DNA of 64,000 nucleotides from Xanthomonas arboricola (lineage in GTDB: Bacteria > Pseudomonadota > Gammaproteobacteria > Xanthomonadales > Xanthomonadaceae): NCBI RefSeq assembly GCF_002940665.1, contig NZ_MIGY01000001.1, positions 496,001 through 560,000 of the forward strand, given 5' to 3'. Under the pieces are notes generated by a model. The model saw only the letters and a program-made list of their open reading frames with translations, was not told where the DNA came from and made no database searches. Positions within the stretch are counted from its first letter, which is position 1. The number at the start of each line of letters is the position of its first letter. Positions 30,258 through 37,842 of the stretch are shown here, in pieces. A program made the translations under genes and the position numbers.

Positions 30258-30282
30258 AATAACCAATGTTTAGGTGGTTATT
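30258..30282. promoter_or_regulatory. Perfect inverted repeat, operator candidate of the sulfur operon
   Basis: AATAACCA and TGGTTATT are separated by nine bases in an AT-rich island within GC-rich DNA. The site lies 156 bases upstream of the receptor start and about 90 bases before the divergent GIY-YIG gene. Its symmetry and location fit a LysR-type (CysB/Cbl-like) or TetR-type regulator site; which one is unknown. Confidence 0.55.
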
Positions 30283-30373
30283 CACTCACGCGTCGCCGCG
30301 TACCGGCCACCCGTGCCCAGCGCTCGCCAAGAACATCGCTGCACGACGCCAGGCCAATGGCGATAATGGGTAT

Positions 30374-30682
30374 ATGGATGCACCCAAGCCCTGGCACCTC
30401 TATCTGCTGCTGTGTCGCAACGGCAGCTATTACACCGGCATCACCAACGATCTGGAGCGGCGTTTCCAGGCGCATCAGCGTGGGACCGGTGCGCGCTACA
30501 CGCGTGCAAATCCGCCGCTTGAAGTGCTCGCCAGCCATCCGTATGCGGACCGTGCCGCAGCCTCGCGCGCAGAGTGGCAGCTCAAGCAGCAACCGCGCGC
30601 GCGCAAGCTGGCCTGGTTACTGGCGCAACCGCACGACGGCACCGGGTCACAGCCCGCTGACGCTTCGATCACGCCCGCCTAG
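30374..30682 (+). CDS. GIY-YIG nuclease-domain protein, YhbQ-like
   Basis: The 102-residue protein is essentially one GIY-YIG domain. [20 protein letters not shown] (residues 9-28) contains both tyrosine motifs. [16 protein letters not shown] holds the conserved Arg/His, and the catalytic Glu sits in RAEWQLKQ. Small stand-alone members such as E. coli YhbQ have DNA-nicking or nucleotide-excision-related activity of poorly defined role. The ATG (MDAPKPW) follows GGGTAT and gives the normal length. The C-terminal 20 residues are low-complexity. Its promoter region is shared with the divergent sulfur operon. Confidence 0.86.
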   Translation: MDAPKPWHLYLLLCRNGSYYTGITNDLERRFQAHQRGTGARYTRANPPLEVLASHPYADRAAASRAEWQLKQQPRARKLAWLLAQPHDGTGSQPADASITPA

Positions 30683-30727
30683 CCGCGCGGTTTCTACGCT
30701 GCAGCGTCGTCAATCGCGGAGCAGCGC

Positions 30728-31435
30728 ATGCACTATCAGCTCTATTACTGGACCGGCCTGCAGGGCCGTGGCGAATTCGTCCGGCTCGCACTGGAAGAGG
30801 CCGGCGCCGACTACACCGATGTGGCGCGTGTCCAAGGCGATGAAGTGATGAATGCCTTTCTGGAAGGCACCAACGCCGGCGCTCAGCCATTCGCGCCGCC
30901 CTTCCTCAAGATAGGTGACGCAGTGGTTGCGCAAGTCGCGGCCATCCTGCATGTCATCGGACCGCAACTGCAGCTGGTGCCGGACTCGGACGCACAGCGC
31001 ATCGACGCATTGCAGTTGCAGCTGACCATCGCCGATCTGGTGGCCGAGGTGCACGACAGCCATCATCCGATCGCCACCGGCCTGTATTACGAAGACCAGA
31101 AAGCCGAAGCCGCCAAACGCGCCAAGGATCTGCGCGACAACCGCCTGCCCAAGTTCCTGGGCTACTTCGAGCAGGTGCTGCAACAGGCCGGCGGAACGCA
31201 CGTGCTGGGCACGCATTCCTACGTGGATCTGTCGTTGTTCCAGCTGATCAGCGGGCTGGAATACATGTTCCCCAAGCGCATGAAGACGCTGTCAGCCGAG
31301 CTGCCAGGCCTGAAAGCCCTGCAACAGCGGGTGGCCGCCCGCCCACGCATTGCGGCCTATCTCGCTTCCGAACGGCGCGTGGCATTCAATACCAAGGGCA
31401 TCTTCCGCCACTATCCGGAGCTGGACGCGGCATAA
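30728..31435 (+). CDS. Glutathione S-transferase family protein
   Basis: The 235-residue cytosolic protein starts with a thioredoxin-fold GST domain, YQLYYWTGLQGRGEFVRLAL at residues 3-22, like the YxxxRGR-type N termini of alpha/mu/pi-class enzymes. An all-helical C-terminal domain contains YVDLSLFQLISGLEY and a conserved terminal segment RVAFNTKGIFRHYPELD. It would conjugate glutathione to electrophiles or act as a peroxidase; the substrate is unknown. It lies 45 bases after the GIY-YIG gene on the same strand, so co-transcription is possible. Confidence 0.88.
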   Translation: MHYQLYYWTGLQGRGEFVRLALEEAGADYTDVARVQGDEVMNAFLEGTNAGAQPFAPPFLKIGDAVVAQVAAILHVIGPQLQLVPDSDAQRIDALQLQLTIADLVAEVHDSHHPIATGLYYEDQKAEAAKRAKDLRDNRLPKFLGYFEQVLQQAGGTHVLGTHSYVDLSLFQLISGLEYMFPKRMKTLSAELPGLKALQQRVAARPRIAAYLASERRVAFNTKGIFRHYPELDAA

Positions 31436-31563
31436 GCGATGGCCGGGCGCGTTGCATCGCGTGCTGACCAACCCGCGTTGCTCCCATGCTGGAATGGTGC
31501 ACGAGGCTGCATCCATGCATGCAAGGCCGCATTCGGGCGGCCTTCTCCTCACCACACGCCGCG

Positions 31564-32379
31564 TCAACGTCCCTGCAGCAACGCCGTCCGGATGCGCTGC
31601 AACTGCGCCTTCACTGCAGCCGCTTGCACCGGTCCCAGCCGCAGCAACGCCTTTTGACCGACCGACAGCGACTCCAGCGCGGGATCGACAAAACGGTACC
31701 GGCCACGCTCGTCGCGCTGCACCTTGATCGGCTGTGTCGGCTCGGGTGTGCGCAGCAGATGATCGATCACATCGATCACGCGGTCGTTGAAGTAGCGGTC
31801 CGGCGCGCCCAGATCGGCATAGGCCTGCTGGAACAGCGGATAGAAACGCACATAACTGCGCACCAGTGCCTGTGCATCCACCTGGGTGAACGCTGCCACG
31901 TAAGGCGCATACCGCGCCGCATTGGCCTGATCGACCACCACATTCCCGCCGGCATCGGACACCGCAAACTCGCCCACCACCGGCTGCAGCACCGAGGCGC
32001 GACGGCTGATGCTGGGCTGGGTGAGATTGTCGATCATCACCACCACGCGTTCGATCAGGTGCTTGCGCAGCACGATCGACAACGCGCCATCGTCCTGCAC
32101 CAACTCCAGCAAGGCCTGCCACGCAGCTGCATCGCTCTGTGCCAGCGCGGGAATCGCGGCGTCCGCGGCATCGGCCGAGGGCTGCTGCACCGGATGCCGC
32201 GGCCCCGCCGGTGCCGGCGGCGCCGGGGTCACCGCCGCTGCCACGGCGCTGGCGGTCCGGCTGATCGGCGCAGGCAATGCACCCGGCGCAGTGGGTGACC
32301 CTCTGAATAGCCACCAGGCGGCGCCAGCCACCACCGGGGCCGCTAGCAGCCACGGCCAACGCGAAGACTTGGATTGCAT
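31564..32379 (-). CDS. DUF3014-type membrane-anchored protein of unknown function
   Basis: The 271-residue protein has one N-terminal transmembrane helix (about residues 9-25, WPWLLAAPVVAGAAWWLF), then a Pro/Ala-rich linker to about residue 75. A conserved periplasmic domain follows, with LIERVVVMIDNLTQPSISRR, SYVRFYPLFQQAYADLG and FNDRVIDVIDHLL. This pattern corresponds to the DUF3014 family; no biochemical function is known. ATG 32379 is chosen because AAGGAG lies just upstream. It is convergent with the GST gene and has the long repeat-rich gap behind its promoter. Confidence 0.82.
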   Translation of the reverse strand: MQSKSSRWPWLLAAPVVAGAAWWLFRGSPTAPGALPAPISRTASAVAAAVTPAPPAPAGPRHPVQQPSADAADAAIPALAQSDAAAWQALLELVQDDGALSIVLRKHLIERVVVMIDNLTQPSISRRASVLQPVVGEFAVSDAGGNVVVDQANAARYAPYVAAFTQVDAQALVRSYVRFYPLFQQAYADLGAPDRYFNDRVIDVIDHLLRTPEPTQPIKVQRDERGRYRFVDPALESLSVGQKALLRLGPVQAAAVKAQLQRIRTALLQGR

Positions 32380-33351
32380 CGTGGAACTCCTTACATCGAC
32401 AACATCCAGGGTGTGACCATGAGATATCGCGGTGGTTCCATCGATGTGCGGCGATGACGCGATCAAGCAGGCATGTGCATCGCGCGTAAGCGATTGGCAC
32501 GCGAGGATGACTGTCTCTGGCAGCAAACGCTGGCTGCAGCGCTAGAACTCACAGCCGAGTTGGTCAAGCGCACCTCATGCTCTGCTTGCAACCATGCACA
32601 CCGACCATCTCGACTGGCCCTTGCAGCCAAGCCGCACATCATCTGCTCTACAGTCGGCGCATTCGCACCGCTCAATACCTTCCAAGGCGACCGAGCGCTT
32701 GAGCTTCCGCAGCGCCTGGACGTTCCAAAGCCGAGTTGGTCGCCTGCGCGGTGCCCTCACCGCTTGCGGGACACGCCGTGAATCCGTCCATGGAGGCTCC
32801 TTGGCGGCATCCATGCCGCCAAGGGTCCCGCAACCGGCGAGGACACCGCACCAGAGAGTTGGTTGGCCGCTTTCTTGAAAGCTTGTCGCTTGGCTTGCGG
32901 TAGCAGATGAGACGTTTGTAGGTTGCGTATTGAAAGCCCGTCTGCTGCTCGGGTTGCGATGGAAAAATGCTGAAAGGTTGATCGAACACACGGTGATCCG
33001 ACCAGCGCATGCCATGTACCGCTTGCAACCATGCACACCGACCATCTCGACTGGTCCTTGTCCGCCCACCGTCGCGGGACCTTACGCGGCATGGATGCCG
33101 CGTAAGAGCCTACACGGACGTACTTGCGGCGTGTCCTGCGATGGTGGGCGGGCAAGGGCCCTGCAGCCAGGCCGCAGATCGCATGCTCTAGCTCTGGTTT
33201 TGGTTTTGGTTTTGGTTTGGCTTTGGCTTTAGCTTTGGCTTTGACTCTCGCTCACCCACATCGCCAACTCTCGAACCAGAACGACCAGCGTCGCTGCATC
33301 AAGCAACAACGCCGCCCGCCCGATGGCCGCGAGTGGCAATGTCCGCCGCTT
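32380..33351. repeat. Gene-free region carrying three kinds of repeat
   Basis: No gene is supported in about 970 bases. A 34-base sequence starting GCTTGCAACCATGCACACCG occurs identically at 32584-32617 and 33021-33054. Two copies of a palindromic element stand in opposite orientation: 32766-32831, with arms CTTGGCGGCAT / ATGCCGCCAAG, and 33074-33139, with arms CTTACGCGGCAT / ATGCCGCGTAAG. Both are flanked by GCGGGACC on one side and GAGCCT...GGACG...GGCGTGTCC on the other. A degenerate hexamer run (TGGTTT/GGCTTT, about nine units) lies at 33194-33248. Confidence 0.8.
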
Positions 33352-34521
33352 TCAGCTTGCGAAATCCAGCCGCGCATCCACCCAGGCCGCCACGATGGCG
33401 GCGGCGACCTGCTCGGCCTGTTTCGCAGGCAGGCGCTTCTCGCGCACCAGCCATGCGGCAGTGTCGGCGCGCACCTTCGGCAGCAACGCGCGCACGGCCT
33501 TGCGCTGCGCCGCCGGCCAGTCGCTGTCTTCCCCGGTCCAGGCCGCAATCGCCTTGTCCGGATCGTCGCCGTAGCGCTTGCGCAATGCCGGTGTCAGGTA
33601 CAGCAGTGGCGATACCGACGCGCGTAACGCGATGATTTTCCACTCGGCGTAACTGGCGTAGCGAATGGTGCCGGCGTCCTTGCTCAGGGCCTCGATCAAC
33701 CCGTCGAAACCGGCATCCAGCTGTTTCCAGCTGGCCAATGCAAACAAACCGCCCGGCGGCTCGCAGATCGGCGCAAACCCGTCGCGGGTGGAGCCATACA
33801 GCGACCCAAACGCCTCATACGCCGGCTCGCCCACTGCAGCAAAGATGAAGCAATGCACGTAAGGACGATGATCACTGTTGTCGCGTTCGATCCACATCCG
33901 CAGCAATGTCAGCACGCGTTCCTGCGCCTGCATGGCGGGCATGCCATCCGCATCGTCGAGCAAGGATGCGGCGAAGTCGTCGACCTTGCGCAGCGCCTTG
34001 CGCGCACTTTCAAACCGCGCACTCGCCAGCTTTGCATCCACGCCCGCGGCGGGAACGAACTGATGCAGATACGCCAGCCACGCCGAGGCCAGCGGCGTGT
34101 CGTAACCCTGCAACTGGCGCGCCGCCTCGGCAGGCGCGGCGGGAATCTCGGCGATGATGCGGTCCAGCGCCTGTTGCTGCGCAACGAGCGCCTTGGCCAG
34201 CACATCGGCCCTGGCCTTCAATGTGCGTTGCAGGCACTCGTCCGGCTTGGCGTCCTGCGCGCAGGCATTGCGCTGCCGCAGCCAGGCGCGTTGCTGATCA
34301 CGCACGCCTGCGACCGCGTTGCGCGGCGTGGTGTCCACCAGCGCCCGGTAGGATTCGTCCAGCTGATCGTCCAGACTGCCCAGCGCCGGCACCGCACACA
34401 GCCGTTTTTCGACTGCGGTGCCTGCCTGCTTGCAATCGAACGACGCCGCCCAGGCACCGCCGGCGCCAAGCAACAGTGCGCCACCGATGAGCACCCGCAA
34501 CATGCTGGAGCAGGCTGTCAT
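33352..34521 (-). CDS. Exported LprI/DUF1311-domain protein
   Basis: The 389-residue protein has a signal peptide (cleavage near GGAWAASF). The first mature part is an LprI-type domain, recognised by DCKQAGTAVEKRLCAVP, LDDQLDESYRAL and the cysteine-containing WLRQRNACAQ...DECLQRTLKAR, about residues 28-105. In other bacteria LprI-like domains inhibit lysozyme or bind other hydrolases. The remaining 280 residues resemble nothing I recognise. The ATG overlaps the stop of the permease gene (ATGA at 34518-34521), so the two are co-translated. Confidence 0.78.
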   Translation of the reverse strand: MTACSSMLRVLIGGALLLGAGGAWAASFDCKQAGTAVEKRLCAVPALGSLDDQLDESYRALVDTTPRNAVAGVRDQQRAWLRQRNACAQDAKPDECLQRTLKARADVLAKALVAQQQALDRIIAEIPAAPAEAARQLQGYDTPLASAWLAYLHQFVPAAGVDAKLASARFESARKALRKVDDFAASLLDDADGMPAMQAQERVLTLLRMWIERDNSDHRPYVHCFIFAAVGEPAYEAFGSLYGSTRDGFAPICEPPGGLFALASWKQLDAGFDGLIEALSKDAGTIRYASYAEWKIIALRASVSPLLYLTPALRKRYGDDPDKAIAAWTGEDSDWPAAQRKAVRALLPKVRADTAAWLVREKRLPAKQAEQVAAAIVAAWVDARLDFAS

Positions 34522-36119
34522 TGCACTGCGTCCTTGCGTGCGGGCAGCAGCGAGAGCAGCAGCAGGGTCACCGCCAACGCAACATAGGCACCGACGAACT
34601 GCCAGCTGATCACGCGCGCCAGGCCGTGCAGCGACCACGGAAGATAGATGCCGCCGCGCGGGTCCACCGAATGGATCAGGCCGAACAGCGTCAGCCCGGC
34701 GGCCACCAGCAGAAACACCGCACCGCGGCGCAGCCGGCTATCGATCATTGCCACCACTGCGGCGATCCACAGCATCGCGGTGATGATGAAGCCGTTGCCC
34801 AGCGCGAAGATCACCGCCAGCTCCGGCAAGCCATGTCCATCGAGTTTGGTGGTCAGTGCGACCAGTTGATCCGGCGGGATCCAGCCGGGCGCCTTGATGG
34901 TCAGCAGGTACGCCACCGACGGCAGAAAGCCCAGCACCATCGCACCGGCGTGCTGCCTGGGCGTGGCCTGGAACGCCTGCGTGGTGATGTCGATCGACAC
35001 GTACACGATGATCGGTGCCAGCACCGCCAGCGGCAGCCATTGCACCAAGCCGGAGATCACACCCAGCATGCCACCGATGCCGACGAACAGGCCGGTCAGC
35101 AGCGTATAACCGGAGCGCGCGCCCATGTGCTTGTAGGCCGGCTGGCCGATGTAGGGCGTGGTCTGTGCCACCCCGCCGCAGACGCCTGCAACCAGCGTCG
35201 CCAAGGCTTCCACCAGCAGGATGTCGCGGGTGCGGTAGTCATCGCCCGCCGCACGTGCGCTCTCGCTGACATTGATGCCGCCCACCACCATCAGCAGGCC
35301 GAACGGCAGCAGCAACGGCAGGTACGCCACCGTGGCCGGCAGGCCGTCGATGAAGCCCAGGTTCGGCAGCGGCAACACGATCTTCGGCGGCGTCCATTCC
35401 GGCACCGCGAAGCCCGGTGCGCCCAGGCCCGCCAGTCCCAGCCCGTAATACAGCGCAGTGCCGATCACGAACGCCACCAGCACGCCGGGCAGCTTGGTCG
35501 GCAAGCGGCCCTTGGCCAGCAGCACGTACAGCAGCAGACCCAAAGTGACGAAGCCGGCCACCGGCGAACGCAGGGTTTCCAGCAGCGGCAATAGGCCCAT
35601 CAGCACCAGCGCGATGCCGGCGATGGAACCGAGCAGGGCGGCGCGCGGCAGCGCGCGCGTCACCGCCTCGCCGACGAACGACAGCACCAGCTTGAGCAGG
35701 CCCATCACCACCAGCGCGGCCATGCCGAGTTTCCAGGTGGCGATGGCGGCCGCCTGCGGGTCCAGCCCCTGTGCCTTGAAACCGACGAACGCCGGGCCCA
35801 GTACCAACAGCGCCATGCCGATGCTGGTCGGCGCATCCAGGCCCAGCGGCATCGCGGTAACGTCGTCGCGGCCGGTGCGTATGGCCAGCCGTCGCGCCAT
35901 CAAGGTGTAGAGCAGATTGCCCACCAGCACGCCGAACGCGGTGCCGGGAAACATGCGCCCAAACACCACCTCGGCCGGGAACTGGAACATCCCGACCAGC
36001 GCCATCGCGATGAAGCCGAGGATGGAGAGATTGTCGACGACTAGGCCGAAGAAGCCATTGAGGTCGCCAGCGACGAACCAGCGCGGCGAGGCCGCGGTAC
36101 GCGAGGAAGGGGCCGACAT
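34518..36119 (-). CDS. NCS2-like (xanthine/uracil-type) permease
   Basis: The 533-residue inner-membrane protein has at least twelve hydrophobic segments. Motifs include VAGDLNGFFGLVVDNLSILG at the N terminus, DDVTAMPLGLDAPTS, and LLMVVGGINVSESARAAGDD with GVAQTTPYIGQPAYK in the central region. The layout resembles nucleobase/ascorbate (NCS2/AzgA) or SulP-type carriers, whose substrates are purines, pyrimidines or sulfate. The substrate cannot be assigned. It is translationally coupled to the downstream LprI-domain gene. Confidence 0.75.
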   Translation of the reverse strand: MSAPSSRTAASPRWFVAGDLNGFFGLVVDNLSILGFIAMALVGMFQFPAEVVFGRMFPGTAFGVLVGNLLYTLMARRLAIRTGRDDVTAMPLGLDAPTSIGMALLVLGPAFVGFKAQGLDPQAAAIATWKLGMAALVVMGLLKLVLSFVGEAVTRALPRAALLGSIAGIALVLMGLLPLLETLRSPVAGFVTLGLLLYVLLAKGRLPTKLPGVLVAFVIGTALYYGLGLAGLGAPGFAVPEWTPPKIVLPLPNLGFIDGLPATVAYLPLLLPFGLLMVVGGINVSESARAAGDDYRTRDILLVEALATLVAGVCGGVAQTTPYIGQPAYKHMGARSGYTLLTGLFVGIGGMLGVISGLVQWLPLAVLAPIIVYVSIDITTQAFQATPRQHAGAMVLGFLPSVAYLLTIKAPGWIPPDQLVALTTKLDGHGLPELAVIFALGNGFIITAMLWIAAVVAMIDSRLRRGAVFLLVAAGLTLFGLIHSVDPRGGIYLPWSLHGLARVISWQFVGAYVALAVTLLLLSLLPARKDAVQ

Positions 36120-36255
36120 GGGAACCAGGAAGCGTGGGGATCGGCCGATGGTAGCCGCTGCCCCGCACGTGCGACAGCGGCGCGGTGGATCAGAGCGTGT
36201 CGCCGCGATTGCATCGGTCTGCTCCGTGCCAGGCGGCTGCGTGGCACCAACGGCG

Positions 36256-37128
36256 CTACTTCATCGCCGCAGCGACCTCGATCCAGCCGACGATGTCGCC
36301 ACGGCCGGTACTGCGATAGCGTACCTGCATGCGCGTGGCATCGGCGCTGACATCCAGCGCGTCGGCCCGATCGCCTTGCACCAGATAGCGCTTGGTGCTG
36401 GTCGCCGTCGGGGTGGCGTATAGCGGCAGACGCGCCACCCGCACGCGCAGTTGCACCGGCATCGGCGCGTCCAGCGTGGTGCCGATCTCGCTTGACACCT
36501 TCGCCCCGTGCACGTCGTAACGCGGCCACACCGAGAGGGGCATGTCATCGCCGGTGCCTGGATCCAGCAAGGTCTGGATGTCGGGCGAGGCGATCGGCTG
36601 CTGCGTCCTGGCCACATACAAGCGCCCGTCGGCCGCATAGCGATACACATCGGCGTACCACATCGGCCCGCCGCGGCAGGAACTGGTCAAGCTGCGCTGC
36701 TGCTTGTCGGGCGTCAGATTGAAGAAGCCTTCGCACTGCACCGCCGGGCGCGTGGGCGCGGTCAGCGCACGAAAGCGGCGCTGCGCCGGATCGAACACGA
36801 ATACCAGCACCGCTTCGTTGACCTGGCCGAGCATCGCCGACACCGCAAGATCCGGATGTCCGTCGAAGTTGTAGTCGTCGCTGTCCACGCCGGCGCCGCC
36901 TTCGCCCTCGTCCACGTTCGCGTCGAACCATTGCTCCTTGCCGCCCGGGCCCAACACCACATGCAGGCGTGTGCCGACCAGTGTGGCGGTCGCCTGCGTG
37001 TTTGCGTCGAGCGTCACCTGCACACTGGTTTCGCGTGCAAAGGACGCAAACGACAGCCCGCCCAGTGCGACGAACAGCAGCTTGCGCGCAGCGCTCACGC
37101 GCGTTCGGTGCAGATGTTCACGGCGCAT
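36256..37128 (-). CDS. Exported protein with calcium-binding-like and SH3-like regions (XAC2610-like?)
   Basis: The 290-residue product has an N-terminal signal sequence (MRREHLHR... to about SFA/RE near residue 32). A segment DSDDYNFDGHPDLAV near residue 83 is a D-x-N-x-D-G-x-x-D-L loop typical of FG-GAP/EF-hand-like calcium sites, followed by VFVFDPAQRRFRAL. The C-terminal 70 residues (YLVQGDRADAL ... VRYRSTGRGDIVGWIEVA) look like a bacterial SH3 domain. The first half recalls the Xanthomonas periplasmic protein XAC2610, an immunity protein for a secreted lysozyme-like effector. This is a motif-level resemblance, not a verified homology. It begins 11 bases after the lipoprotein stop and is probably co-transcribed with it. 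Confidence 0.65.
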   Translation of the reverse strand: MRREHLHRTRVSAARKLLFVALGGLSFASFARETSVQVTLDANTQATATLVGTRLHVVLGPGGKEQWFDANVDEGEGGAGVDSDDYNFDGHPDLAVSAMLGQVNEAVLVFVFDPAQRRFRALTAPTRPAVQCEGFFNLTPDKQQRSLTSSCRGGPMWYADVYRYAADGRLYVARTQQPIASPDIQTLLDPGTGDDMPLSVWPRYDVHGAKVSSEIGTTLDAPMPVQLRVRVARLPLYATPTATSTKRYLVQGDRADALDVSADATRMQVRYRSTGRGDIVGWIEVAAAMK

Positions 37129-37139
37129 GGTCGCCAGGC

Positions 37140-37613
37140 TCAGAACGACACCTCCACCGCCTGCCGCGACCACAACACCGACTGGTGGCCGGTGGCCTGC
37201 TTCCAGGCCAGGCGGATCGCCTCGATGTCGTTGCGCCGCTGCGGGGTGTCCTCGTGCAGGATCACCAGCACCTTGGTGCCCAGCCGGTTCGGCTCCTTGG
37301 CGCCGCGGAACAGCCACTGGCCGTAGGCGTCGAACACGGTCAGACCGTCGGGAAAGCGCGGGGTCACTTCCTTGTCCAGAAACGCCCGCCACTGGGTTTG
37401 GTCGATGGTGCGGGTCTGTGGGCGGTCGGCCGGGCCGGTTTCCTCGCCCACGCCGAAGTACAGCTCGCTGCGCACCCAGCCGCGCGCGGTCGCCGGCCGC
37501 GCCGCATCGCCCTGCAGGCTGGCAGTGGTCGATCCCGGCGCGCCACCGGGGGTGGTGGCGCAGGCGGACAGCGCCAGCATGGCGGCAAGCAGGCAGGACG
37601 GCAGCAATTTCAT
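37140..37613 (-). CDS. DUF3574-type lipoprotein
   Basis: This 157-residue protein has a lipoprotein signal peptide ending LALSAC, with Cys18 as the lipidation site. The conserved domain contains SELYFGVGEE, WRAFLDKEVTPRFPDGLTVF, GQWLF, and TKVLVILHED, as in the DUF3574 family (no known function). ATG 37613 is preceded by GGAG at good spacing; a GTG four codons upstream is less likely. It is the first gene of a two-gene unit with the putative calcium-binding/SH3-like protein. Confidence 0.82.
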   Translation of the reverse strand: MKLLPSCLLAAMLALSACATTPGGAPGSTTASLQGDAARPATARGWVRSELYFGVGEETGPADRPQTRTIDQTQWRAFLDKEVTPRFPDGLTVFDAYGQWLFRGAKEPNRLGTKVLVILHEDTPQRRNDIEAIRLAWKQATGHQSVLWSRQAVEVSF

Positions 37614-37842
37614 CGACTTCTCCACGAACGGGTACGTTTAAGACGGATCGGGGGCGGGCTCATGCAGGGCCGGCATCAGCTGATGCCGGCGTGCGCGCAC
37701 TGTGCCATCTCGCACACGCCTGAACAACGCGATAATATCTCTCTATCCGGATGAATGTGGACGATCCGAACCCCTTTGCGCCCCTGCCCGGCCGGATGCC
37801 GCCCGCGCGGCGCGTTCGCAATTGCTGTCGCAGGAGAGAGAG

